The notes under the pieces: generated by a model
What the model was told of the DNA's origin: nothing
The model's database searches: none
What the model saw: the letters and a program-made list of their open reading frames with translations, nothing else
Assembly: GCA_013350335.1 (NCBI GenBank)
Contig: CM023539.1
Coordinates: 28,451,043-28,515,042 of the forward strand
DNA from: Chimonanthus salicifolius
Lineage: Eukaryota > Streptophyta > Magnoliopsida > Laurales > Calycanthaceae
Length of the DNA stretch: 64,000 bases
Direction: 5' to 3'
Translations under genes and position numbers: made by a program
Part shown: positions 34,501-47,379 of the stretch, piece after piece
Layout of the letters: the number at the start of each line of letters is the position of its first letter
How positions within the stretch are numbered: the first letter of the stretch is position 1

Positions 34501-37500
34501 ACCTACTAATCCTTTGGGGCATGTGCATACCTCCCTGCACACACATACCAGGTTCAAGCAATGAGGAGTAACGTCATGGGGAGTGACCCAGAGGGGTTTG
34601 ATCATGAATCGAACTCAAGACCTCCCTTCATGAGGGGAGCTTCTTGACCAGTCAGGCCAAACCCCTCTGAGTTGATAAAAAAGGCTATATTAGCTATGAT
34701 CCTCATGTTAAAGGCATCCAAGTCTCAACACATTGTGTTTGTTGATAACTTGCATTATTTTAGATGTCCTTCTGAACCCAAAATGCCTTGTATATTATAT
34801 CCACTTCTTTTCCTAGCATTGCACAATACAATTGGTTTGGACAAGCCTGATAGCCTAAACTTGTCTCAAAGAGGCATGTGCTCATTCAATGGCTCCTATG
34901 CCTACTGGCTTGATTGCTCCTTGCATGCACATTCTTGGTACTACTAGCTTGATTGATTCTTCACTATCAATAGATGTACTTACATCTTTAAACCTCTAGG
35001 TTGCTATGAACATTCATCCCATTTCAACACCTTGAGTTTGTTTTTATTGCATATTCTTTTTTCCAAAATATATAGATGCGAAATAGAGACCTCACCATTC
35101 TTAATTATGGACTTATCTAGATGCACACTAGTTATTGGAGAATAGATGAATCTTTGGTTAGGAAGGCTTGTGTTGGATATGGTGCCCACAAAAGTGAACT
35201 ATATATTTTGTTTCTTTTGTATATTCTTTTCCTCAAATCTAGAAAGACCACCTCTATTCTATATAATTTCCCAATACATACTAATCATCAGAGATTGGAT
35301 TAGTGCTTGGTTACAAAGGCCTATGCTTGGATATGATACCCTCAAATCAACTATATATTTTGTTTCTATTCTATATTCTTTTCCTCAAATCTAAAAGACC
35401 ACCTCTTTCCTAGATGCATGCTAATAATTAAAGAATGGATGAGTGCCTTGGTTACAAAGGCCTTTGTTTGGATATTATGCCAACAAACTTCGTTTATATT
35501 GAATGACTCTGACTATGGTCTTAAAGACTCCATAAATCACAGGTGGATAAATATGCAATTTTATCAAGTTTCAATCCAGAGGTGGGTGTAACTTGATGTT
35601 TTGGTGCAATTGAGAGGCATTCAATTCATGAGTGGGTAATGCAGGTGGAGTGGGGAAGAGGTTCAAGTGGGGCCTAAAGCCCATGTGAAGGGTTTGCACC
35701 ATAAGGAACCCTCATGAGGTTCCCTACTATGTGTGTTTGTATGACTCTGTGTGTATTTGTATGTCTCTGTGTGTGTTAATGGTAATGATCTAGAGAGACC
35801 GGTCACTATTTCATGAAACAGTGGCTCCCCTTGTTTATGGGGCCTACCTAGATGAGTGCTAATCATTAGAGAATGGATGAATTAAAATTCCATTGAGTGG
35901 ATTAAGGATAGACAAAAGTTAAATCCCATCCTATCACTATGGCCATAAATATAGGAATTTAATGGTTTTTTGGGCTTAGATAATTGCAATTTGTTTGAAG
36001 ATTCAACCATGTATAAGGTTGCATCGCTACCAATTTAGGATGACATACCAATTCATGGGAGGTAAATTGATCATTGAACGACCTGACATAAAGTTCTCTA
36101 TGACGTTTGAGAGAGAGAGGGAGAGAGAATTACATGTAAGAATGTCTATGTTTTTAGTGAAGGTCCTATGTTGCAAGGACTCTTAAGAAGGTGTGGTGCA
36201 TCCATGTTGGACACTTGCACCCATGTCGGACTATTCTGGGACTCCTTGAATACTTTTTATTTTTTAACGTTGTTTTTGAAATGAGTAAAATATAAATACA
36301 CCTTTCTCGTCTAGAAGCTAATTAAAACATTGATATGTTTATTACTTGATTTTTATAGTAAAAATAGTACAATATCTTCTATTAGTGTTATTTTCGCACA
36401 TTATTTTCACTTAAAATATTGTGCAGCCCGGTCCGTATTTTTACCTTTTGCGGAATCTTTCTTAAGAGGTTTTTTTTTTGAGAACTTATAAAGCCGACTC
36501 TAGATAGATGTGATTATTGGTTGATGATGATGATGATGATCATTTTCACTTAAAATAAACTTAAATTTAAATGTGTTTAAATATGGTGCCAAGTCTCCGA
36601 GTCCTATTTTCTATTCCGGGTCCGACACCTCATACCTGTGCTAGACTCCCACCACTTGCAATTGTATCCATGAAACTTAAGTAAAGGTAAATATGATTAT
36701 ATTGAGCATCAAATAGAGTGATTTGTTTCTTATCAATCTTATATTGCTTTCCATAAATAGGTCTTCGTTGGCCTGCATTCTAGGATTTGGCATATTTTAT
36801 TTTTCTCATGGACATTTACGTGTCAATGGTTTGAGTTTTTTTTTAAGCTTGTTGGATTTGCTCACTTTATAATCATTTTTCTATCATTTGATGTTGCACC
36901 TCTATTGGTGATACTCTCGACACGTGGAAGAATAAAAGAAAATTGTGGTTGCTCAATCTATTGTTGAGGTAGATTATCATGCTATGGTCAATACGATATG
37001 AGAACGTCTTTGGCTCAAACAATTAATGATGCGATTAGGTTTTCCACTTCATGTGCTTACTATGATGATCAAGTTGCCACTCATATCACCTTTAATGCTA
37101 TCTTCCATGAAAAGGCCAAGCACATTTTAAGTTGATTGTCACTTTGTTTGTGATAAAATAACCTTAAAAGAGATGACTCTCAACATCAAATTCGAAGATC
37201 AACTTGTTGATGTGCTCACTAGTTCTATTTCCAAGACTCGACTACATATTGCACTGGGCAAACTGGGCATAGATGGATATCCATGCATTGGCATTAGGAG
37301 TGTTATAAACTATGGTCTAGTTTATTACTTAAGAGCACCATATTCTGTAGATAGATTTTATTAACTTGTATTGTCTCCTTGTAACCTTAGTTTGATTATG
37401 ATCACTTAAATTTGGGGATTAAGCAAACTTGTGATAGAGATTAATTAGTGCTGTAATTGTGCTTATATTATTATAAATGATAGACTACTCTGTCGATAAG

Positions 37501-39325
37501 ATTATATTAGAATTCTCCCAATTCTCCATCACCCTTGTGTGTCTCTCTTCCTTGTGTGTCTCTCTTTCTTGGGTTTCAAGGAGGAGATAGTTTTGCTTGA
37601 GTTGGAAGTATTGTTGTCTTTAGTCTAGGTTTTAGAGTGTGGAAATCTTTCTCCCGGTGTAACTACTCATCAATCTTTAAGTTCTCTCCATTTTTCCCTA
37701 ATGAAAAGTCTTAAGTTTCTCACCTTGTTTCAAAATCCAAACAAATCATCAATTTTATTGTTCTAATGGTGACGTTTTTCCTAAGCTTCTAGTGGCATAT
37801 TTGTTGGATAAAGTTAGATGGAATTATAATAAACCACACGTATGGTGATTGTTTAGTTGAGTTTTATTAGAGAGTATGACATGAGGGAGAAAATAAAAAT
37901 TTTCATGGTTCATGTTAAGGTTTTTTTTTTCTCAGTTGTGACTTGTACGTAGTGTGAGGTAACTTTCGAATTATCAATTGTGCACAAATTCAAATTGGAC
38001 TTATCCTTGGGAACTTTGTCTTGGGATGAAGAAACCAAAGTCCTATGATCGTTGCCCGGGTTCAATTTTGCACAGTTCAGAAATCTTGACATGAAGTTGG
38101 ATTTGCTAATTAAATGGTTGTATCTAGGTTTCCATTTCAATATTTTTCTTAATTTATGTTATGATTACCCTTCGCTAGCATCATCATCATCATCATCATT
38201 ATCATCATTATTGCAATGATACTCTTCTATGAATAGAAAAATGCCTTTTATTCAATTTTTACTTGTCCTTATCTTCATCTGTAGATGATGGACCTGGGTC
38301 GCTTCGTGATGCGTGTCGTAAACGAGACCCTTTGTGGATAGTCTTTGAAATCTCTGGCAACATTCATCTCAACTCATACCTAAGTGTATCATCCTGTAAG
38401 ACCATTGATGGTCGTGGCCAAAGGATAAGACTTACAGGCAAGGGGTTGCGACTGAATGACTGTGAGCATGTAATTGTTTGCAATTTGGAGTTTGAAGGTG
38501 GCAGAGGACATGACGTTGATGGCATTCAAATAAAGCCCAAGTCAAAGCACATATGGATTGATCGTTGCAGTCTGCAAGACTATGATGATGGGCTGATTGA
38601 TATCACAAGAGAAAGCACTGATATTACCATCTCAAGGTCATTTATATGCAATGGAGAGGTGTTCTCCTTAGATGATAGTATGTGGAGGAATTATCTGATC
38701 CTTGTCTTGAGGATGTGCATAACATTATTAGTATTTGAGTATATGTAAGAGTTGGGTGTATGGTTTGATGAAGCAAACTGTTGGTATGGCAGGCCTATGC
38801 ATGCATTAAAATTCTCTTAATTGAAACTTCAATAGACAATTAATGAAGGAAGTAAAATAATGGTCAACATTGATCATAATTGGTACCCAAGTACTTTGTC
38901 AGAAATCATGAAATTTAGGATGTTGATCATGGTTTTATTGTGCAGATCACCAAGCCATGGACCCAACCTATTTAAGCTAAAGGCTTGAAGATGCTATGCA
39001 TATTCTTAGGATGACAATTATTTTATTTTCACAATTCTCGTCTCTTGTGGAAATACATCTTATTCAATAAACTCAATCTTTTCTATCATTTGAAAAAGAA
39101 ATCTTTTATGCTAACAGATGTCATTTTTCGCGGCATGATAAAACGATGCTAATTGGAGCAGATCCAAGCCACATTGGAGACAGATGCATAAGGGTAACAA
39201 TCCATCATTGTTTTTTTGATGGTACACGACAACGACATCCTCGTGTTAGATTTGGCAAAGTTCATTTGTACAACAACTACACGAAAGATTGGGGTATTTA
39301 TGCTATTTGTGCAAGTGTAGAATCT

Positions 39326-39371
<46 letters not shown>

Positions 39372-42300
39372 AGATGGTTGCATGGGTTGCACTTGGTCCA
39401 TTTTTTTTTTTTTAAATTTTTTCATAAACGGCAGCAGAATTATAGCTGTATGGATTTGATGAACTATAAGTGGACCAAATTTCTGCCTTAAACTTAATTT
39501 CTAGGCATTTGATATTAACGGTTAAAATCAGCCGATGTCCTTGAAATTTTTTGAAGGACTTTTGGTGATTTTGACTGTTAATATTAAGGGATTAGAAATT
39601 AAGCTTAGGGATTAAATTGTAGCTCATCAAGTCTATTTTCAATCCTTATGATTGTTTTTTTTAAGGGACTAACAAAAATTTAAGAAGAAAAATACACCTG
39701 GTCATCTCTCTCTCTCTCTCTCTCTCTCACAGTAACTTACTTGTGTACACCTCCAAACGAGGGTCCCGTTTACACCCCCACCCACACATGCCCCTTTATT
39801 CTTGTGAATTTGATGCATACTAAATTTGACACTATTATAAGTTACAATCATCGTTTGGTTAAACTTGTACCATATTACAGTCATTAACCTTGGGAGTTGG
39901 GACCTTAAAAGAGATTGCTTTATGGGTCCAACCAAATTGATCTTTTTGTAGACCCCATACTTGTGCATAGATCTTTTCATTGAACCTATCCCCATGGTCC
40001 TATAGTAGACCTCAAATAGAGGTGTGCATGAGTGGTTGCATGTTAGTGTTCATAGGGAATCCTAACTACTGGTGTCATGCAAACGTATATTGTGCTGTGA
40101 ACTTTTTGTAGGGCCCACATGCAAGCACATAAATACTTTTATGCATAGATATGGTAGGTATAACAAACACCTCAAGTGCTACACCTTCGTACACTTGTAT
40201 GTAACCTTTGATTATAATGGAATTTTCATGTTAGCTTTTAAAGAACACATTATAGGTCCTTACCAACACTCATCTTTATTGGATCATTCAAGCCCTGCTT
40301 TTTGAAGCCATGAGAAATTCCCTATTTTAAATAATATTTTTATCCAACCTAGTGGTGAGAAAGTATAAAAGGTGTTGGAAGGGGTAGGTTAGTCATTTTC
40401 ATACATGAAAAATGACCCCTATGAATCAGATTGCCTGGTGATAATGTTGCGAAGTACCTCAACAAGGCCCTATTTTCACCCATTCCCCTATACTTTAAAT
40501 TGTGAATTGGATCTCTACCCAATTTGCCTCATTTCCAGAAATGATCCATATGAACTAGATTGCTCGGTGATATGTTGCGAACCACCTCACCAGATCCTTA
40601 TTTTCACCCCTTCCCCACCTCACATCCTCCTAATTGTGAATTGGATCCCTACCCGATTTGTCCCATTTCGAGATGATCTACTCTTCATCATCATCATTAG
40701 TAGTAGTGGAGCCAAAGGGCTTCTATCATTCGACTTCTACTTCTCCAATTGACCCTATCACACAGCATACATTTAGTCACTCCACTCTTCATCATGCCTT
40801 TCTTTACCCCTTCCCTCCATGCTTTTAGCGGTCTACCCTTCCTCTTATTATCGACAACTACTAACCTCTCAATTCTACACATAGGGGTTGTCTTTGGTCT
40901 TCTAGTTACATGTCCAAACTACCTCCACGAGTTTCTCTCAATTTATCTTCTGCTAGGGCTATTTTTAAACTATCCCTTATATAGTTATTTCTAACTTTGT
41001 CCTTAAGAGTTAATCCACTCATCCAACATAACATGTGCATCTCCGTCACCTTAACTTTGTCTAATTTTCTTTTCTTCATAGCCCAACACTGTGCTTCATA
41101 GAGCATTGCGGGGTCTAATAACTGTTCTATATAATCGCCTCTTTAAGTGATGGGGAATCTCCTATTACACTAAACTCCGCAAACTAGTTTGCCCACCATG
41201 CTCCCATCCTATTAGATATCTTGGTTTTGTGCTCCATAGATTTTATCATCTATCCCAAGTATCTAAACTTATTACAGTTGAATGAGTTAGATGAAAGGAT
41301 TCTGATTCACTTATAAGCCCTCTAATCAAGCTTCTTCCATTCTTATTAGAAAAAAGTCAAGCTCCTTTTATCTCATGATCCAATAATGGAGTTCACAGTT
41401 GAATGACATTTGATGAGGGGCATCTACTGATTAATTAGAAATATGTCTTATGAAGAGTTTGCATTCATCCAAGGTGGAGACCACATCCACCATGTCTCCT
41501 ATCCATACAATAAGGGATGAAAATTTGCCACCCCCCACTTGATCACTTTCCCATTCCTCTACTCCTTATGATCACCGTCTATATAGGTGGTCCCATAATT
41601 ATTTTTTTACTTGAGATAGAGGCCTAGTATTCATGATGATTTCTTATTGAGGAAGATGATGAATTGATAGATAACTTATCTACTACCTAGTAATAACTTG
41701 ACTATTGGTTATTAAGTGGATATAAGTACTCTATATCTTTAATGAGGACATCATGGGATGCTAGCAAAAAGAAGGATGTATCGGAATCTAGATTTTACCT
41801 CGTTATGGTTGGATGATAATTTTTTGCACAATTCCTACATATCTTACCTTGGATAAAGGCATATCCAGCCATGGATGGCCCAAATTGTGCATATATCTGT
41901 GATTAGATTGTTTGGAAGCCCTGTTCATTTCATCAGATCTGGTTTTGGGAGCTGTTAAGAGGCAAACACACCACAAGGTATCCAAAAAGCGTGATCACAA
42001 TAAGTACTAGATGAGTGAGGAAAAAGGGTATTCGAGGCCGCAGACGAAGATGCAAAACCATGGTGGGGGGACGAAGGAGGAGACGTCGACGGGGGAGGGG
42101 ATGGAAGAGATGATGCTAGGGGAGGCTGGAAGATGTCCGAGTAATATCGTGTAACTGCCTGTCTGATGCCAATCTTGTCTACAATGCACCTACCATCCAC
42201 TACAAGTGATCTAATTCCATTTGAGGCCCGTCTTGTGTTAGCTTGCATGAAAAAACTTGGTGTTTTTATCCCTCAAGGCGGCCTTAGCTGTTTTCTTCGA

Positions 42301-45300
42301 GGTGATCTCATCCTCTTCAAGGTCCCTATCTTCTTCCACCCTATTCCAGCTCTCGAGTTCTTGGACAGCCGCTTCCTTCCTCTCTCTCAAAGGCCCACCA
42401 GATGAAGCTACCCATTCCTTGAGATTTTAGTAATGTGAGCTTTCTTGATAAAACAAAACCTCCCCACCCATAAATAGGAAAGCTCGCCCACCATTCTTTC
42501 ACCAACCCTACAAATCTAGCATCTTGCAACCATGCATTATTGAACCTAAAAGGTTTTGGACCCCAATCTATCTCGTTGGAGTCATACATGATAGGGCAGT
42601 GATTTGATATGGGACAAAAAAGTTTGATCTGGCTGGCTGAAGAGGAAACTGTATCCCATGCTTATGAAGTCAAAAATCTATCCAACCTACTCATTACGGC
42701 CCTAGCTTGACTATTGGACAAAGTACAACAACCACCAAGAAGAGGTAAATCTGTCAATTCATTTCTGTCAATGAACTCCGAGAAGGCTTCCATTCCCCTG
42801 GTGAAACCTCTCCTGCCCTTCCTTTTCGACGGGAATCTTGTGATATTGAGATCACCATCCAAGCACCACTTAGTTGAAGACCAACTCCGGTTGTCATCCA
42901 ACTCAGTCCAAAAACTATCTCGGTCCTCATCTGCGTTTGGGCCATACACATTGCTAATGCATCTTTCAACACCTTCATTCACCAACCAGCCCTTGATTGT
43001 TATTGATCTTGTATCCAACCTACTATTTGAGACGTTGAGGATGGATGGGTTCCACATTGTTAGCAGTCCCCCTGGATCTTCCATCGGAAGGCTTGTAGAA
43101 ACTGTAACATTCTCTAGCTCTCAAAATTTCCTTCAACAAAATTTTTGTTACCTCTTCCCATTTGGCCTCTTGAAGAAGAAGAATATCAACTTTTTTTTTT
43201 TTTTTTATGAAACGACGAATCGTTCCACGTTTCTCTTGGAGTCCCAGACTTGAGAATCTTCATTGAGTGAACCTTCTGCCTCCTCTTCTCCTATCCTTCA
43301 TTTTTTTTCCTATAGTAAACTCTTATTAGAGCCTTTCTATCTTTCAAAAAAAAACATGGCAAGAATTCTGTTGATATTATTTTTTTCTTCTTCTTGAAGC
43401 TCTTAAAGAGGAAGAAGATGATCGGTCCCTGTTTTCCTCCCACATGAGAGCCTTTTCTTCATACAATTCTTTGCTGAAACTAATTCCCAATTTTTTTCCT
43501 ATTTTCAGGATCTCTTTTCCATTGTTCTTTGAATACCCTCTGAGTTTTAGGTTATTCAGATCTTCATCCCTAGAATTCTTTTGATTTTATGTTTTTTGCT
43601 TCCCTTTTTTTCTGAAGAGTCATTTCAGAGACATTCCAAGGTCGCTATGTTCATCGTCGTGTCTGGTTACAGCAGTATCCTGTTCCTTCCCTTACTCTGT
43701 TTCCAGGACATGCGTTGTAGTGGCTTCCCTACCATCACTTGAGGAGACTAGAGGTCCTGTCGCCGAAACTCTGCTGTCCATGCTAGTCCTCTTCCTGTTT
43801 TCTGAAGGTTTGTTTTCTTTGAACAGACGTCTCATGGGTGTCCGTTGACCTTTGAGATGTTTTCCTTTGCCCTTCTTCTTCTTTTCGCCATTTGTTATCG
43901 GGGCCAAACAAGATTTGGGACACCCATATCAACTCCACCGAAGTTGAAGGGGATTGCCAGAGAGGATTTTTCCTCTGCATTGTTGGAGCAAGTCACTGTA
44001 ATTTTTTTTGTGCCTGGTTGTCCGTTGTTTCTCCTTGATTCCTCTGCAATCTTGGTGTTGTCGCCGATAAAGGGGGAGGCGTCAGGCACAAAAGATTGAA
44101 TTCCTCCGCCAACCCCATCGCTACTGGAAAAAGGCAAGTGACGAAAGATATGACTCGTTAATGCCTTAGTCTACTCTCGTTTTGCAAAAATATGTGGTAT
44201 TGGGCCACGCGGTATCTCGGTCCAAGAGGTAGGGCCTACCTGATGAGTCCACGAAGGGTATGACATCGTTGGGCCCAAAGTTGGAGTTATCTAGTTTCTA
44301 GTCGAGCCAAACCCTGATGTAGGTCCAATAACAAATTGATGTGGGAGCCCTTTCAATAAGTCTTCCGCATGCGTGGAGTGATTCCCACGTAGGTCGATAT
44401 CGAGAATGCCCTTAAATGCTAGCATCTTGATCGATGTCCAGCAGTTGTAGCTGTCGCTCCTGCGAAGCTCCTCTCCCTCCCATTGTTCCTTTGAAACGTC
44501 TCTTCCACCTCAACTGCAGGGTTACTTGCCCCCTCAGATTGTGTATCCAAAGCATGTTGGACACGTGGCACCTCATTTCTGAGCTCTTCCAACGGTCGAG
44601 AAGGATCAACATGCGACGAGGAATCAAAGTTTTTCGGCGAGGATCCGACCCTTCTGCGGGTTTTCCTAGTTCCTGCAAATTGATTTTGAAGGATTTTTTG
44701 TTGAGGATGAAACATACTGATGACGGAAAAGTCTCTTGATTCCCAATCTCTTGCAAGAGGTTCAGAGAAGAGCATTCCTCGCTGATCCTATTCTGGTGGT
44801 GGATCTCCAGCAGCCTTCCAAGTTTCTGCCCAAAAGACTGAAATATGCTCTCCGTCCAGCCTTTAAGAGGAAACCCCAGGCACCACACCCATGTCCTCCT
44901 TGTGTATCGGAACATGTCAGGTTTCCACCGGTCAAGGATCTTTATCTATCCCACGTCTGAATTTGATTAAGCAAGTCCTCCACCTCCTTCTCTTCGTTCA
45001 TGGACACTAGGAAGCAACCCTCTCCAATTTGGCTGATTTTTGAAGCGGGCAGATCTTTTCTTGCCAGGAATTGAGCACGCTGTGAATGTAGTTGAGAGCC
45101 CAAAATGGACATCACTACAGAGTTGGACAACCATTTATGGATTTTCTTCTCCTCTTTTGTGGTTGTCATCAACTCGATTACCTTGTCAGCGGAACTCGAC
45201 TTGGGTTGATCGACCCTGGCCACTGGTGGGCAAGGGCTTCTGGACCACATCCACCCATTGATGTTGAGTCCCACTCGCATGTCCTGCCATCTGCAAATTC

Positions 45301-46974
45301 TCCATATTTCCTTTAGCAACTTTTGGCTTGGAATGATTGGTTGAGTAGGAGGGAGGCTTGGTTCAGGGTCTCTTTCCTTTAAAAAAGAGTAGAGTTGACT
45401 TGCAACTTCCTCCCTTGCACAATGGTCCCATTGAGAGTAGCCATAGCTTTCTCTGCCTGACTCTTGCTTGCCATCCTCACGAAGCCAAAAGTCCTTCCCA
45501 CAGCGTCCTTCTTTCTCGGTATGAAGGTATCTGTGACCGTTCCCCACCTTCTGAACATTGCCTAAAGCCACCTCTGCTGTGGAAAAATCTGGTAAGTTAG
45601 CCACAAAGAATGTGATTGTTGTGCTTTCTCTGCTCATGTTCCAATGCTTTTTCTTCGGTTGCTGCCATCCCTCCATATCAACTCTCCCTTGTCCCCCAGC
45701 ACGGTGTTGCTGATTTCCTGCGCCATCCGGGTTCGAAAGCACTCCCTCTTGCACTCTCCTCTCCTCCTGGTAGGTATTCTCTCATTCTTTCTCTCTCGCT
45801 CTCTCCCTCTCATCTCTCTCTAGTTTCCTAATTGCTTCGTGCATTCATTGGGAAGTCTGCAGTCTTAAATGCAATATGTGGTGCTCATTGCCCCATCACA
45901 TGCCATGTGCTAGTAGATATACTTTATTATAATAAAAAATAAAAATAATAGTAAAAGGCAAACTAACGGGCTATGCTTCTTCCACATTCTTTGAATAGAG
46001 TTTAACAAATTGGGAATGGTCCAATTGGGAATGGTCCAATTTCAAAAAAAAGTAGGGAAAGGAGGGGGCAATAGATTTGGGTGTAACTTTGAAAAACGGG
46101 GGAAAAAGAAAGATGTGGGTGTAGTTGGACCTGAGTGGACCCCATTTGGAGTTGCCACAAGGAAGGGACTTGTAGGCTTGGCCTTAGGGGACAATTTCTC
46201 TCTACCCCCACACGTGTAGAGGGGTTTGACAAATATTGATTTTATTGCCCCAAGATCAGTAAATGATGCAGTAATGGGGGTTTCAATGCATTTTATAACA
46301 TGGTGGGTGTTCTGTAAATTGGGTTTGGGTGGGGGATAGAGAATGGTACTCGGGTGAGGTTTGTTAGCTCTTAGTTAGGCCTGGTATTCTTCTTTCACAC
46401 ACACACACACACACACTCATCTCAACTTTTGTACCCTAAACTTGTATTTGATAGGTAGCTCCTTCTCTGTGCTGTTTCAGATCCTCTCACAGTGCAATAT
46501 ATATGAAGCTGGGCAAAAGAAAGTGGCCTTCAAGTATATGACAGAGAAGGTATTCTTTGATTTCTTCTAGTACATGAACTTCAAGTTCGAAATGATGAGC
46601 ACACAACCCAAACTTCTATATGCCTATTTTGTTCAACTTAACATGGAAACTGTATATATTTGAAATTAGCTTTGAAAAGTCAATCTGAATTCAAAACCAT
46701 AAGTAAATTGTATATCCATATTTGCATCCGAATCCGATCGGATTGTAATGGAACCTATCTGTATTTGTATCCAGGTCATTGTCTAATATCCGACTTTGAA
46801 TTCAAATTCGTCTAAAAATTCGGACCCAGAGGCGGATTTAGAATTTGAATTTGAATCTGAACTCAAATTTGGATCTAAAACGGTATTTTCAGATAAAATA
46901 ATCATGAACAGGACTACTTTCACATTGATTCAATCAATTAAAGAAAAAATAATAGTTCAAAAAAATATTGAGAG

Positions 46975-47012
<38 letters not shown>

Positions 47013-47314
47013 AAAAATTAAAGAAATATAATAATGGCTTAAAAAAGAAAAAAGAAAATGGGAGATGACTCTTTCCAAAAAGGGAAAAATGGTAGATGAC
47101 AGAGATGGCTGTTTCAAAAAAAAAAAAGTGAAAAAGAAAAAAAATGGGAGACAGGTGAGAAAAAGGCGGCGGGAGGTCGGGAGTGGGGGGAGAGTGTACC
47201 AAAATCGGTTGATCCTGTTATCCAAGAGTCATGAAGGAGGAGTGAAGGTATCGGAGAGAGAGGGGAAAGAAATGAGTGTTGTAATTGAGGGGTGGGGATA
47301 GGAGTTAGGGTTTG

Positions 47315-47379
<65 letters not shown>

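Larger units (their letters stand above)
31524..38284 (+). other. Intron 1 (6,761 bp), filled with mobile elements
   Basis: Donor gtacgg, acceptor ttcatctgtag. Contents: a (ttc)n run at about 31724-31748, SINEs at 32441-32620, 33456-33683 and 34451-34672, inverted MITE-like repeats near 33309-33890 and 36185-36660, a plus-strand copia remnant from about 33990 to 37740, and a 145-bp tandem repeat at 35118-35485. About 31750-32440, 32640-33300 and 37741-38284 show nothing recognisable beyond AT-rich intron sequence. Confidence 0.88.
39329..46480 (+). other. Intron 3 (7,152 bp)
   Basis: Donor gtctct, acceptor gctgtttcag|ATC. Contents: (ct)n arrays at 39330-39368 and 39703-39728 around a foldback repeat, a 130-bp tandem duplication at 40408-40678, a LINE fragment at 40690-41290, a dispersed repeat at 41737-41956 and an antisense L1-type LINE from 41955 to about 45800. 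About 39730-40400 and 45840-46480 hold nothing recognisable apart from a short (ac) run at about 46398-46414. Confidence 0.88.
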
